A stretch of 23,892 bases of DNA, taken from NCBI GenBank assembly GCA_902793515.1, contig CADBDO010000026.1, positions 1 through 23,892 of the forward strand, read 5' to 3'. The DNA is from an uncultured Erysipelotrichaceae bacterium. Its GTDB lineage: Bacteria > Bacillota_I > Bacilli_A > RFN20 > CAG-826. Numbering within the stretch: the first letter of the stretch is position 1; each line of letters opens with the position of its first letter. A program made the translations under genes and the position numbers. Shown piece by piece: positions 14,396-21,580 of this stretch. The notes under the pieces were generated by a model. The model was not told the origin of the DNA. It ran no database searches and worked only from the letters and a program-made list of their open reading frames with translations.

Positions 14396-14857
14396 ATGAG
14401 ACCTGTAAGAACCCAAGGCAGCATTGCCGGAGGCGTCGCTCTTATCTTTGGCTTCGCATTATTCCTTGCCTTCATGATCGTCGATATTATTAGAAACGAA
14501 TCGATCGTGTTAATCATCGCTATGGGGCTTATTGCCCTTATTTCCCTCGCCATCGCCATCTTTGGCATCAGGAGAGGCCTCATCAACAAAAAGGTCGCTG
14601 CCAAAGGCAGAAGAGGCAGATGCGTCATTGAGAAATTCGAAACCATTGGCGGCAGAAGAGGCGAAACAACAATCTGGATGACCGTTTCCTACGTTGACGA
14701 TTCAGGCCAAAAACAACAATACGCCGCAAGAGTGAATGACGAAATCATAACCAACCTCAAAAAAGGAATGGTCTTAGAGTGCCGCATATTGGGAAAAGAG
14801 TGCTACGTCGACACAGACAACATTAGAGTCATCGAAGAAGGAGAAACAGATGAATAA
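14396..14857 (+). CDS. Tandem two-helix membrane protein, paralog 2
   Basis: 153 residues, second of four paralogs. Helices at about 11-32 and 37-58, basic RRGLINKKVAAKGRRGR, then the domain with C-V-I-E-K-F, RRGETTIWMTV, ARVNDEIITNLKKGM, LECRILGKECYVD and IRVIEEGE. The three group cysteines are present. It starts 2 nt after paralog 1 and has only a weak ribosome binding site (GGGAAG about 11 nt upstream), so translation is probably coupled. It overlaps paralog 3 by 8 nt. Function unknown. Confidence 0.75.
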   Translation: MRPVRTQGSIAGGVALIFGFALFLAFMIVDIIRNESIVLIIAMGLIALISLAIAIFGIRRGLINKKVAAKGRRGRCVIEKFETIGGRRGETTIWMTVSYVDDSGQKQQYAARVNDEIITNLKKGMVLECRILGKECYVDTDNIRVIEEGETDE

Positions 14858-15314
14858 TGGCAGATATCAAGGAAGCGTTGGAGGCGGAGTGTTCTTCATC
14901 ATTTTCAGTCTAATGCTCATGGGAGTCGGATTCTGGATGCTATCGAGCTTCGGATTCTCCAGCATACATAGCCTCATGTTAGTCGTCATGATTATGGCCG
15001 GGGCTTTCACGCTCGTCGTTGGAATCATGGCCATTAGGAGAGGCAAGATCGACAAAAAGGTTGCCGAGCACGGAAAAAGAAGCACCTGCATCGTCTCCGA
15101 GTTCAGAGTCATCGGACACAGGTATGGCCACAGCATCTGGATGGATGTCATCTATAAGGATGAGCACGGAATTGACCGCCGCTACTCGGCTAGAGTGGGC
15201 ACCGATGCCATCACCAACCTCAAAAAGGGCATGCGAATCGAATGTTATGTCCTTGGCAATGAGTGTTATGTCGATCCAAACAAGATTAGAGTCGTTGACG
15301 AAGATGCTTTTTAA
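14850..15314 (+). CDS. Tandem two-helix membrane protein, paralog 3
   Basis: 154 residues, third of four paralogs and the closest match to paralog 1 in its C-terminal domain (HRYGHSIWMDV, RRYSARVGTDAI, ECYVLGNECYVDPNKIRVV). Helices at about 12-33 and 41-62, then RRGKIDKKVAEHGKRSTC, again a cytoplasmic domain by the positive-inside rule. All three group cysteines are kept. Start: ATG at 14850 with AAGGAG upstream, overlapping the end of paralog 2. The similarity of copies 1 and 3 suggests recent duplication or gene conversion. Confidence 0.75.
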   Translation: MNNGRYQGSVGGGVFFIIFSLMLMGVGFWMLSSFGFSSIHSLMLVVMIMAGAFTLVVGIMAIRRGKIDKKVAEHGKRSTCIVSEFRVIGHRYGHSIWMDVIYKDEHGIDRRYSARVGTDAITNLKKGMRIECYVLGNECYVDPNKIRVVDEDAF

Positions 15315-15326
15315 GGAGGGACGGAA

Positions 15327-15824
15327 ATGCGTTACGAAAAGACCAAAGGCTACTTAATTTGCGCAATCGTTTGTTTTGTCGTTTCAGGATTATTGCTTTG
15401 TTTAGGCATTGTCGGCGCTGTTATGCAAGAAATAGATGGACAAAGATGGTCGGATTTTGGAAAGATTGCCGTTTCAGTGTATCTCATCATTCCCTGGCTC
15501 ATCATCTTAGGGATAGCTTGCGTATGGAAAAATAACGTCAATAAAATCGTCACCGAAGGAAAAAAAGGCGTTTGCACCATTACAGGGTTTCAAACCCATT
15601 ACAGCAGGAGAGGGAGAGGCGTTCTGATGGATGTCTCTTTTAAAGACAAACGTGGAGAAGAGCACATTCACACGCAAGTAATGGACTCAGGCACCGAAAT
15701 AACCCTCAAAGTAGGCATGCACCTCGAGTGTTATATTCTTGGCGACAAATGCCAAATTGATGAGAACCATATTAAAATCATCGACGAATCATCGCTATCT
15801 ATAGACGATGCAATCGATTTCTAA
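15327..15824 (+). CDS. Tandem two-helix membrane protein, paralog 4 (most diverged)
   Basis: 165 residues, last of the four. Helices at about 9-32 and 46-67, then WKNNVNKIVTEGKKGVC instead of the RRG-DKKV block. The C-terminal domain is recognisable by RRGRGVLMDVSFKD, a shortened middle, GMHLECYILGDKCQID and IKIIDESS, so the three cysteines remain while the SARV strand is changed. A short acidic tail (SIDDAIDF) is extra. Start: ATG at 15327 with AAGGAGGG upstream, 12 nt after paralog 3. A terminator follows the stop, which closes the luxE-luxC-paralog operon. Confidence 0.75.
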   Translation: MRYEKTKGYLICAIVCFVVSGLLLCLGIVGAVMQEIDGQRWSDFGKIAVSVYLIIPWLIILGIACVWKNNVNKIVTEGKKGVCTITGFQTHYSRRGRGVLMDVSFKDKRGEEHIHTQVMDSGTEITLKVGMHLECYILGDKCQIDENHIKIIDESSLSIDDAIDF

Positions 15825-15825
15825 G

Positions 15826-15847
15826 AGCCACTGGAAGGTGGCTTTTT
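15826..15847 (+). terminator. Terminator of the luxE-luxC-membrane protein operon
   Basis: Stem AGCCAC/GTGGCT (15826-15831, 15838-15843), six-base loop, short T-run to 15847. The T-run is short, so some readthrough is possible. Confidence 0.65.
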
Positions 15848-15925
15848 ATCAAAACGTGCTATATTGAAAGCGATTTTTGAACGCTTTTTGCAGGTTAGAG
15901 AGTCTTATTGTTAGGAGGAACAACA

Positions 15926-16737
15926 ATGAAACATAAAGTCCAACTGCTACTCCCCTTGATCTTTGAATTGCGCCAGACGCTCCTCACAATAGCTCTGCTT
16001 TCAAATCCGCAAGAGACTATCCAGTCGTCAAACAAGCTCCTCGCTTAGAGAGCTTTTCAGAGGTTGCCTATTACGCGCCATACGCAAACGCCAACAACGA
16101 TGACGTTCTTGTAAAAGCCAAGCAAATGCTCCTTGACGATGTTGCCGAGAACTCTGTAGAAGTATCTGAAGCAACTTCGATGGTCGGAGAATATAGCGAA
16201 GCCTCTCGCCCAGAAACATCAGAAGAAGAACCTGATTTGTCATATTCGAATACGGACTATTATGATGAACAGGGCAGACTCCACTACCCAATCGAAATCA
16301 GGCCAACATACACTTTCAGCGATTTCGTCTACTTCGATTTCACAAGCGAAGAATGTGATTTCCTTGAAGCCAACATCGGCAACGGACTTATCCATGGTTT
16401 GATGGTCCAAACCGAAATATATGGCGAATTGATGATCGTCCTCAAAAACGAAGACAGATACTTCTCATGCTTCCTCAATGGAGGAGGTGGCGGAGAATAC
16501 CGTTTCAGCGCTCACAAATTCATCGAAGGTTTTGATCTCGTCAAAGACTTTGATTTGAAATTCCCAATCAATGTGGCTATCGATAGAGAAAACGATGACC
16601 CAGTGTCAATTGCCTTTGGCGGACAACCAGCTTTTAGCATCGACCAGGAATCTATTAATAGAGAAGACTCTATCACAGTGTCCGTTAATGAACTTAGGGC
16701 GCATTTCGGTTTAGAACCAGATCCGAGGTTTGAATGA
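15926..16737 (+). pseudogene. Secreted protein with a frameshift at the signal peptide
   Basis: A strong AGGAGG site leads into ATG at 15926, which encodes a basic-hydrophobic start MKHKVQLLLPLIF, then a frame with stop at 16046. The main body lies in a different frame, open from 15967 to 16737: it starts IAPDAPHNSSAFK and runs to the end PDPRFE. No start codon with a ribosome binding site exists in the body frame; its first ATG is internal (16126) and would remove the N-terminus. One extra base near 15965 would fuse the two into a signal peptide with a plausible FGIA cleavage site and a body of about 255 residues. The body is acidic, rich in Ser/Glu/Asp at first (SEASRPETSEEEPD), then folded-looking with a Gly run and SITVSVNELRAHFG. 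Function unrecognised. It overlaps the next lipoprotein gene. Confidence 0.65.
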
Positions 16738-17108
16738 TTATGAAAAGGAACAGATTATTGCTCATCCCAGCACTTCTTTCATTTTTGCCTTTAGCTGGGT
16801 GCGCCACCACCGATAGCGAATACTTTACAGTTACCGTCTCCGATGACTCAAAAATTGTAGTAGAAATGCCACATAAGCTCGGAGAAAAGCCATCAGAGAA
16901 GTTCAAGCCTGGAGACGGTGTGATTTTTAGAGTGAGCGTGGTCACAGACGTTGACACAGTCGTCAGGTTAAATGGAGCTAGGCTTTATTCCCAAGATTTC
17001 AAATATGGCGATGAATCAGAAGAGAATCGTTGGTCCATCGCTTATGCTTTCGTCATGCCAAAGGCAGACTGCGAAATAAGCGTCTATATCAGTGGTGGCA
17101 TGTGGTAA
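16734..17108 (+). CDS. Small lipoprotein of unknown function
   Basis: 124 residues. Lipoprotein signal peptide: MIMKRNRLLLIPALLSFLP followed by the lipobox L20-A21-G22-C23. The mature part is about 100 residues, beta-rich with FTVTVSDDSKIVVEMP, GDGVIFRVSVVTDVDTVVRL and a C-terminal VMPKADCEISVYI. No recognised family. Start: ATG at 16734 with GAGG about 6 nt upstream, overlapping the stop of the secreted-protein gene. It would sit on the outer face of the membrane. Confidence 0.75.
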   Translation: MIMKRNRLLLIPALLSFLPLAGCATTDSEYFTVTVSDDSKIVVEMPHKLGEKPSEKFKPGDGVIFRVSVVTDVDTVVRLNGARLYSQDFKYGDESEENRWSIAYAFVMPKADCEISVYISGGMW

Positions 17109-17117
17109 AATGAATGC

Positions 17118-17582
17118 ATGAAAAATAGGCTTTGCTTATCCGGAATTATCTCTTTGATTCTTTTGTCTGGCTGCGGTAACAAAGGCCCTGAATTTACCCT
17201 ATATACCGACGGCGAACCAATCCAGGATGGAGATGTGACCATCACAGTCAATCCTCCATATGAGCAAGCCAAGAGTTTTAGCATCATCTTCTCCACTGCC
17301 AGTGCCGAACCTATCAAATTAACCTTTGGCGATTGGAAAATCGTCCGCGAATCAGACAGCACCGAATACGAATCCACTTGCACTCCTCTAGGACTTGGCA
17401 AGGAACAAACCATTAGTTCGGAAAGGTTCTTGTCATTGGTTTTTAGGGCAGAAATACCAACCACATTCAGTGAGGAGCATTATAGACTGGTCTTACATTA
17501 TGAAACGACCACTCTGACATGCCACCTTTACGATCAGTTTGAGAAGAGTTACCCTTCGTTCGATCCTAAGTCATACAAATAA
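17118..17582 (+). CDS. Small lipoprotein of unknown function
   Basis: 154 residues with a signal peptide and lipobox L16-S17-G18-C19 (MKNRLCLSGIISLILLSGCG). The mature domain looks like an Ig/beta-sandwich (TLYTDGEPIQDGDVTITVNP, KLTFGDWKIVRES, YRLVLHYETTTLTCHLYD). Two cysteines beyond the lipid cysteine (in STCTPLG and LTCHLY) could form a disulfide. No family is recognised. The start lacks a ribosome binding site; an extended -10-like TGGTAAAAT ends 6 nt before the ATG. A terminator follows the stop. Confidence 0.75.
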   Translation: MKNRLCLSGIISLILLSGCGNKGPEFTLYTDGEPIQDGDVTITVNPPYEQAKSFSIIFSTASAEPIKLTFGDWKIVRESDSTEYESTCTPLGLGKEQTISSERFLSLVFRAEIPTTFSEEHYRLVLHYETTTLTCHLYDQFEKSYPSFDPKSYK

Positions 17583-17593
17583 AGTCGATTGCT

Positions 17594-17626
17594 AACCCGC
17601 TGCAAAATGTGGCGGGTTTTCTTTTT
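17594..17626 (+). terminator. Terminator of the lipoprotein operon
   Basis: Stem AACCCGC/GCGGGTT (17594-17600, 17612-17618), eleven-base loop, T-runs to 17626. Confidence 0.85.
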
Positions 17627-17648
17627 CTGTAAACCCTAGTTTGCATTA

Positions 17649-17666
17649 TGTAAAGTATTGTTTACG
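17649..17666 (+). repeat. Operator-like repeat 1 upstream of amt
   Basis: TGTAAAGTATTGTTTACG contains the palindrome GTAAA-N6-TTTAC. It aligns over 18 nt with repeat 2 at 17798, sharing TGTAAA.TA.T.TT.AC. It resembles, but does not match, the GlnR box TGTNA-N7-TNACA (spacing is one base longer). Confidence 0.45.
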
Positions 17667-17728
17667 CACTTTTTGCGTATGAAATAGACAACAGATTAAG
17701 GAACTTAGAAATTTACATAAAGCACCAC

Positions 17729-17742
17729 TAACACTAGTGTTA
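17729..17742. promoter_or_regulatory. 14-bp perfect palindrome upstream of amt
   Basis: TAACACTAGTGTTA is a perfect inverted repeat in the amt leader, between the two TGTAAA repeats. It looks like a regulator binding site; the regulator is unknown. Confidence 0.4.
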
Positions 17743-17797
17743 ACTATATATTTGTAAAGGTTTTTAAATTGACTAGATAAGAAAATAATGTGTTTTA

Positions 17798-17815
17798 TGT
17801 AAAATACTATTGACA
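17798..17815 (+). repeat. Operator-like repeat 2, overlapping the amt -35 box
   Basis: TGTAAAATACTATTGACA is the second copy of the 18-nt motif at 17649. Its last six bases are the -35 box of amt, so a protein bound here would affect polymerase access. A third TGTAAA core lies inverted at 17712-17717. Confidence 0.45.
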
Positions 17816-17837
17816 CGAAAACGAGCCTAAATATAAA
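17810..17837 (+). promoter_or_regulatory. Promoter of amt
   Basis: Perfect TTGACA (17810-17815), 16-nt spacer, TATAAA (17832-17837). The leader of about 45 nt holds a small hairpin (GGGAC/GTCCC near 17850) and ends with a GGGAG ribosome binding site. Confidence 0.8.
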
Positions 17838-17889
17838 CTATGCAGCATGTGGGACGCCAAAAGTCCCCAAAGTCTATGGGAGAAAAGAT

Positions 17890-19638
17890 ATGACTATAGA
17901 ATTTTGGTATTTAATCGGTGCGGCTCTCGTCTTCTTCATGCAAGCGGGATTCGCCATGGTGGAAACAGGTTTCACCAGAGCCAAGAACGCCGGCAACATC
18001 ATCATGAAGAACTTGATGGACTTCTGTATCGGTACAGCGGTTTTCATGGTCCTAGGTTTTGGACTCATGATGGGTGAAGATGCCCTCTTCGGTTTGATTG
18101 GCATCCCAAACATGGATTTGTTTGCGAATTTTGCCAAGTTCATTGAAGCTCCGGCAGAAGGATTCACCGGTGCCTCGACATTCGTCTTCAATTTGGTCTT
18201 CTGCGCCACCGCGGCCACAATCGTCTCTGGCTCCATGGCAGAAAGAACCAAATTCTCCTCCTATTGCATTTATTCCGCGATCATCTCTTTGATCGTTTAC
18301 CCAATCGAAGCCCACTGGATCTGGGGCGGAGGCTGGTTAGCTGGCCTTGGCTTCCATGATTACGCTGGTTCTACTGCCATCCACATGGTTGGCGGCATCT
18401 CCGCTTTGATCGGCGCCATCATGCTTGGACCTCGTATTGGCAAATACGTCACCGATAAAGATGGCAAAGTCGTCAAAATCAACGCTATCCCAGGTCACTC
18501 CATTCCTCTTGGTGCCCTTGGCGCCTTCATCTTATGGTTCGGTTGGTATGGCTTCAACGGCGCTGCCGCCACAACAACTTCCGAATTAGCGACCATCTTC
18601 CTTAACACCACAATCGCTCCAGCTATCGCCACCGTCACCACGATGATCTTCACCTGGATCAAAAACGGCAAACCTGATGTCTCTATGTGCATCAATGCTT
18701 GCTTAGCTGGTTTGGTCGGTATCACCGCTGGATGTGACGCTCTCGACGCTATTGGTGCTACCGTCGTCGGTATTGTCTCCGGCTTCCTCGTAGTCGTCGT
18801 TGTCGAAGTCCTCGATCTCAAACTCCATATTGATGACCCTGTCGGCGCTGTCGGCGTCCACATGGCTAACGGTATCTGGGGAACCCTTGCTGTTGGCTTA
18901 CTCGCCAACCCTGCTGCCCCAGCTGGTTTGAAAGGCTTATTCTACACTGGTGATTGGACCCTCTTCGGCGTTCAAACATTAGGTTTCATCGCTGTTGCCG
19001 CTTACACAACCCTCTTCATGGGCCTCTGCTTCTTCATTATGAAAAAGACCGTTGGCTTACGTGTCAGCAAAGAAGAAGAACTCAAAGGTCTTGATAGCAC
19101 TGAGCATGGTCTTCCATCCGCTTACGCCGACTTCGCCCCCTCAACCGTTGCCTATGCCGATTACATCAACGAAGACACCGTTGTCGTTACTGGTAGTGTT
19201 CCACCAGCGGAAGCTGTTTCAGTAAGTGTTATGCCAAAGGTTGAAGCTGCTCCAGCCGCTAAGACCAAGAAACCTGTTGGTCCTAAGTTCACCAAAGTCG
19301 AGATCATCTTCAAAGAAGAACGCTTATACGCTCTCAAGGATGCGATGAGCAAATTAGGAATCACCGGCATGACCGTCTCCCACGTTATGGGTTATGGCGT
19401 GCAACAAGGTCATAAGGAAATGTACAGAGGCGTCGAAGTCGAAACCAACTTGATGCCAAAAGTCCAAGTCGATATGGTCGTCAGCAAGATTCCTGTAAGA
19501 GAGGTTATCGATGCTGCCAAACGCGTCCTCTACACTGGTCACTTCGGTGATGGCAAGATCTTCATCTATGATGTCGAGAATGTCGTCAAAGTGAGAACCG
19601 GCGAAGAAGGTTACGACGCCCTCCAAGACGAAGAATAA
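17890..19638 (+). CDS. amt: Ammonium transporter fused to a PII signalling domain
   Basis: 582 residues. The Amt part (1 to about 400, eleven helices) starts EFWYLIGAALVFFMQAGFAMVE and shows HDYAGSTAIHMVGG (conserved D and first pore His), FGWYGFNGAAAT, and VGVHMANGIWGTLAVG (second pore His). A linker rich in Ala/Pro/Val (about 400-462) leads to a GlnB/PII domain (about 464-578): VEIIFKEERLYALKDAMSKLG, TGMTVSHVMGYGVQQGHKEMYRG, PKVQVDMVV, GDGKIFIYDVENVVKVRTGEEG. PII normally blocks Amt from the cytoplasm when nitrogen is plentiful; here it is tethered. In the T-loop (Y512-R-G-V-E-V517) valine stands where the uridylylated Tyr51 would be, so control must be by ATP/ADP and 2-oxoglutarate. Start: ATG at 17890 with GGGAG. 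Confidence 0.95.
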   Translation: MTIEFWYLIGAALVFFMQAGFAMVETGFTRAKNAGNIIMKNLMDFCIGTAVFMVLGFGLMMGEDALFGLIGIPNMDLFANFAKFIEAPAEGFTGASTFVFNLVFCATAATIVSGSMAERTKFSSYCIYSAIISLIVYPIEAHWIWGGGWLAGLGFHDYAGSTAIHMVGGISALIGAIMLGPRIGKYVTDKDGKVVKINAIPGHSIPLGALGAFILWFGWYGFNGAAATTTSELATIFLNTTIAPAIATVTTMIFTWIKNGKPDVSMCINACLAGLVGITAGCDALDAIGATVVGIVSGFLVVVVVEVLDLKLHIDDPVGAVGVHMANGIWGTLAVGLLANPAAPAGLKGLFYTGDWTLFGVQTLGFIAVAAYTTLFMGLCFFIMKKTVGLRVSKEEELKGLDSTEHGLPSAYADFAPSTVAYADYINEDTVVVTGSVPPAEAVSVSVMPKVEAAPAAKTKKPVGPKFTKVEIIFKEERLYALKDAMSKLGITGMTVSHVMGYGVQQGHKEMYRGVEVETNLMPKVQVDMVVSKIPVREVIDAAKRVLYTGHFGDGKIFIYDVENVVKVRTGEEGYDALQDEE

Positions 19639-19650
19639 CGAACATAAAAC

Positions 19651-19691
19651 ACCCACTGCCACTAGATAATTCATCTGGCGGTGGGTTTTTT
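19651..19691 (+). terminator. Terminator of amt
   Basis: Stem ACCCACTGCCA (19651-19661) with TGGCGGTGGGT (19676-19686), 11 bp with one G-U, continued by a short inner AGAT/ATCT stem, then a T-run to 19691. The -35 box of the next gene starts at 19693. Confidence 0.9.
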
Positions 19692-19692
19692 G

Positions 19693-19721
19693 TTGAGAAG
19701 AAGAGACAACAAGACTAGAAT
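19693..19721 (+). promoter_or_regulatory. Promoter of the anion permease gene
   Basis: TTGAGA (19693-19698), 17-nt spacer, TAGAAT (19716-19721), then 10 nt to the ATG at 19732. The leader would be about 3-4 nt, with no ribosome binding site. Confidence 0.6.
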
Positions 19722-19731
19722 ACTTCGCCGT

Positions 19732-21036
19732 ATGGGATTGATTGATATTCTATCAATAGTGGCGATGGTTGGGATGATCCTGCTTATCATCTTCTACCCA
19801 ACTCTCAAAATAGGGAAACTCCATTTCAGCACCTTCTATTTCCCGTTGTTGTTAGTCGCCCTTATCTTTCTTATCTTCCCTGTCTTCGATAAAGGCGAGC
19901 TTCAAAAAGCCCTCTTCACCAATAACCCGATCAACCCTCTTAAGATTCTTATCCTTTTCCTTTCGGTATCAGTTCTATCGATTGGACTAGATAAGTCGGG
20001 GTTCTTTTCTTTCCTTGCTTCCTGGTCGATCAAGAAGGTCAAGCAGTCGCAACACGCACTCTTCTTGTTCTTATATCTTTTCATCTCGGTGACCACGGTC
20101 TTCACCTCTAATGACATCGTCATTCTTACCTTTACTCCGTTCATCATCCACTTAGCGAAAGAAGGAAAGTTCAAACCGTTGCCGTACCTTGTCATGGAGT
20201 TCGTCGCAGGCAATACCTTCTCCATGCTTCTAGAGATCGGAAACCCTACGAATATCTACCTTTCCACCGTATTTGATGTGGGTTTTGTCAGGTATTTTGA
20301 AGTTATGGCCATCCCAACTCTTATCATTGGACTCTTCTCAATCGCCATCCTTTTGCTTGTCTTCCATAAGGATTTAGCCAAGCCGATCGAACACTTCGAC
20401 GTCGAGGTCAAAAAGGTTGAGGACCCATTCCTCATGTATGTCTCTTTGATTCATTTGGGACTCGCGATCATCTGCTTAGCCATCTCAAACATCATCAATA
20501 TCGAGATGTGGCTCATCACTTTGGGGTTCGCTATCTCAATGAGCCTTATCGTCCTTGTCTATTCCATCGTAAGAAAGAAGAACGAAATCGGGATCATCTA
20601 CAAGAAGCTCCCCTACTCCCTCGTCCCTTTCATCCTTTCGATGTTCGTCATCATCATGGCGGAGGACGGGACTGGGTTGTTCGCTCATTTCGCAAGCGCC
20701 TTAAACGGCATCGAAAACCCTGTCTTCCAAGGATGGGCTTATCTTGTCAGTTCGACTTTGGCCTGCAACTTCGTGAACAACATCCCAATGTCCTTGATGT
20801 TCAGTAGGATTCTCGATGGCAATCTTGTCAGCGTATTCAGTACCATCATCGGCTCTAACTTAGGAGCCTTGCTCACTCCAATCGGCGCACTAGCCGGAAT
20901 CATGTGGATGAGCATCTTAAAACACAAAGGCATCCACTTCTCCTTTGGAGAGTTCATAAAATTCGGAGCGGTCATCACTGGGTTTATGCTCATTGGTGCG
21001 CTTGGTGCAGTCGCTCTTATCCCGCTCTTCATATAA
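19732..21036 (+). CDS. ArsB/NhaD-type ion permease (IT superfamily)
   Basis: 434 residues, about eleven to twelve membrane helices. Two inverted halves each carry a re-entrant loop typical of the ion-transporter superfamily: FTSNDIVILTFTPFI with NPTNIYLS (first half) and CNFVNNIPMSLMF with GSNLGALLTPIGALAG (second half). These match ArsB arsenite/antimonite permeases and NhaD-like Na+/H+ antiporters; the substrate cannot be assigned. No ArsR or ArsA gene is nearby, which speaks against a dedicated arsenic operon. Start chosen at ATG 19732 (sequence MGLIDILSIVAMVG) because the promoter lies at 19693-19721; an in-frame GTG at 19681 sits inside the amt terminator and would precede transcription start. 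It is monocistronic, closed by a terminator. Confidence 0.85.
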   Translation: MGLIDILSIVAMVGMILLIIFYPTLKIGKLHFSTFYFPLLLVALIFLIFPVFDKGELQKALFTNNPINPLKILILFLSVSVLSIGLDKSGFFSFLASWSIKKVKQSQHALFLFLYLFISVTTVFTSNDIVILTFTPFIIHLAKEGKFKPLPYLVMEFVAGNTFSMLLEIGNPTNIYLSTVFDVGFVRYFEVMAIPTLIIGLFSIAILLLVFHKDLAKPIEHFDVEVKKVEDPFLMYVSLIHLGLAIICLAISNIINIEMWLITLGFAISMSLIVLVYSIVRKKNEIGIIYKKLPYSLVPFILSMFVIIMAEDGTGLFAHFASALNGIENPVFQGWAYLVSSTLACNFVNNIPMSLMFSRILDGNLVSVFSTIIGSNLGALLTPIGALAGIMWMSILKHKGIHFSFGEFIKFGAVITGFMLIGALGAVALIPLFI

Positions 21037-21038
21037 AA

Positions 21039-21073
21039 AACCGCCAGGTTTGATCCTGACGGTTCTCTTTTTT
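21039..21073. terminator. Bidirectional terminator between the permease and acpP
   Basis: AACCGCCAGG (21039-21048) pairs with CCTGACGGTT (21055-21064) apart from one mismatch; there are A-runs on the left and T-runs on the right, so it serves both converging genes. Confidence 0.85.
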
Positions 21074-21084
21074 TGTTTTATTGC

Positions 21085-21318
21085 TTATTTCGCAAGCTTC
21101 TTTTCGATTGAAGCGAGAAGGTCGCCGACGGTTTTGAACTCGGCTAATTCCTCTGGGCTGAATTCGATGCCGTATTTATCTTCTAAATCAAGACACATCT
21201 CAACGACATCGAGACTGTCGAGTCCGAAATCTTTGAGGGACTTGGCCTCATCGATGGCCTCAACTTTCATTCTTTCGCAAAATAGCTTGCGGATTTCAAT
21301 CATTTGGTCTGCGCTCAT
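21085..21318 (-). CDS. acpP: Acyl carrier protein
   Basis: 77 residues, acidic, all-helical. The phosphopantetheine attachment site is S35 in FGLDSLDVVEMCLDLEDKYG. It carries growing acyl chains in fatty-acid synthesis, and could also supply acyl groups to LuxE/LuxC (inference). Start taken at ATG 21318, 6 nt after GAGGTG; a GTG three codons upstream is part of that site. It has its own promoter and a terminator shared with the permease, and is not obviously part of the pilus operon. Confidence 0.9.
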   Translation of the reverse strand: MSADQMIEIRKLFCERMKVEAIDEAKSLKDFGLDSLDVVEMCLDLEDKYGIEFSPEELAEFKTVGDLLASIEKKLAK

Positions 21319-21341
21319 AAAATGCACCTCACAATGTGCCT

Positions 21342-21370
21342 ATTATATGTGGGAAAAAGGGTGGGTGCAA
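21342..21370 (-). promoter_or_regulatory. Promoter of acpP
   Basis: Minus strand: TTGCAC (21370-21365), 17-nt spacer, TATAAT (21347-21342). Leader about 17 nt with GAGGTG. Confidence 0.75.
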
Positions 21371-21384
21371 GCCTAAGCCCCTCT

Positions 21385-21564
21385 TTAGAGGGTGACCGTA
21401 ATATTTGGATTGGCGAACTTGACGCTTCCGTTAGCTTCGATGGTGATTTCTTTGTTCACCGCTTCAGCGCTTGCGGTGAAGGCCGGGATGAGGATTCCGA
21501 GGATTGCCCCGAAAGCCGCTAAGACAAGAACCATGCCAAGAAGTTGTCCTTTGAGTTCTGACAT
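21385..21564 (-). CDS. Small pilin-like membrane protein
   Basis: 59 residues: MSELKGQLLGMVLVLAAFGA starts it, and one hydrophobic helix spans about 8-28, followed by a polar beta-like tail of about 25 residues (KEITIEANGSVKFAN). A short basic leader ending in K5-G6 before a long hydrophobic helix resembles a class III prepilin (peptidase cut after Gly), although the usual Glu at +5 is not present. Start: ATG at 21564 with a strong AGGAGGT. It is the last gene of the Tad-like cluster, 16 nt after the TadE-like gene. It is the best candidate here for the major filament subunit; this is inference. Confidence 0.7.
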   Translation of the reverse strand: MSELKGQLLGMVLVLAAFGAILGILIPAFTASAEAVNKEITIEANGSVKFANPNITVTL

Positions 21565-21580
21565 AAACGCACCTCCTTTC

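Noticed and set aside
17847..18077. 76-codon frame at the start of amt
   Set aside because: Out of frame with the Amt-PII protein and overlapping it; no independent start signal.
19681..19731. GTG start 17 codons upstream for the anion permease
   Set aside because: It lies within the amt terminator and upstream of the best promoter, and its residues are basic and not part of the fold.
21319..21327. GTG start for the acyl carrier protein
   Set aside because: The GTG is part of the GAGGTG ribosome binding site for the ATG at 21318.
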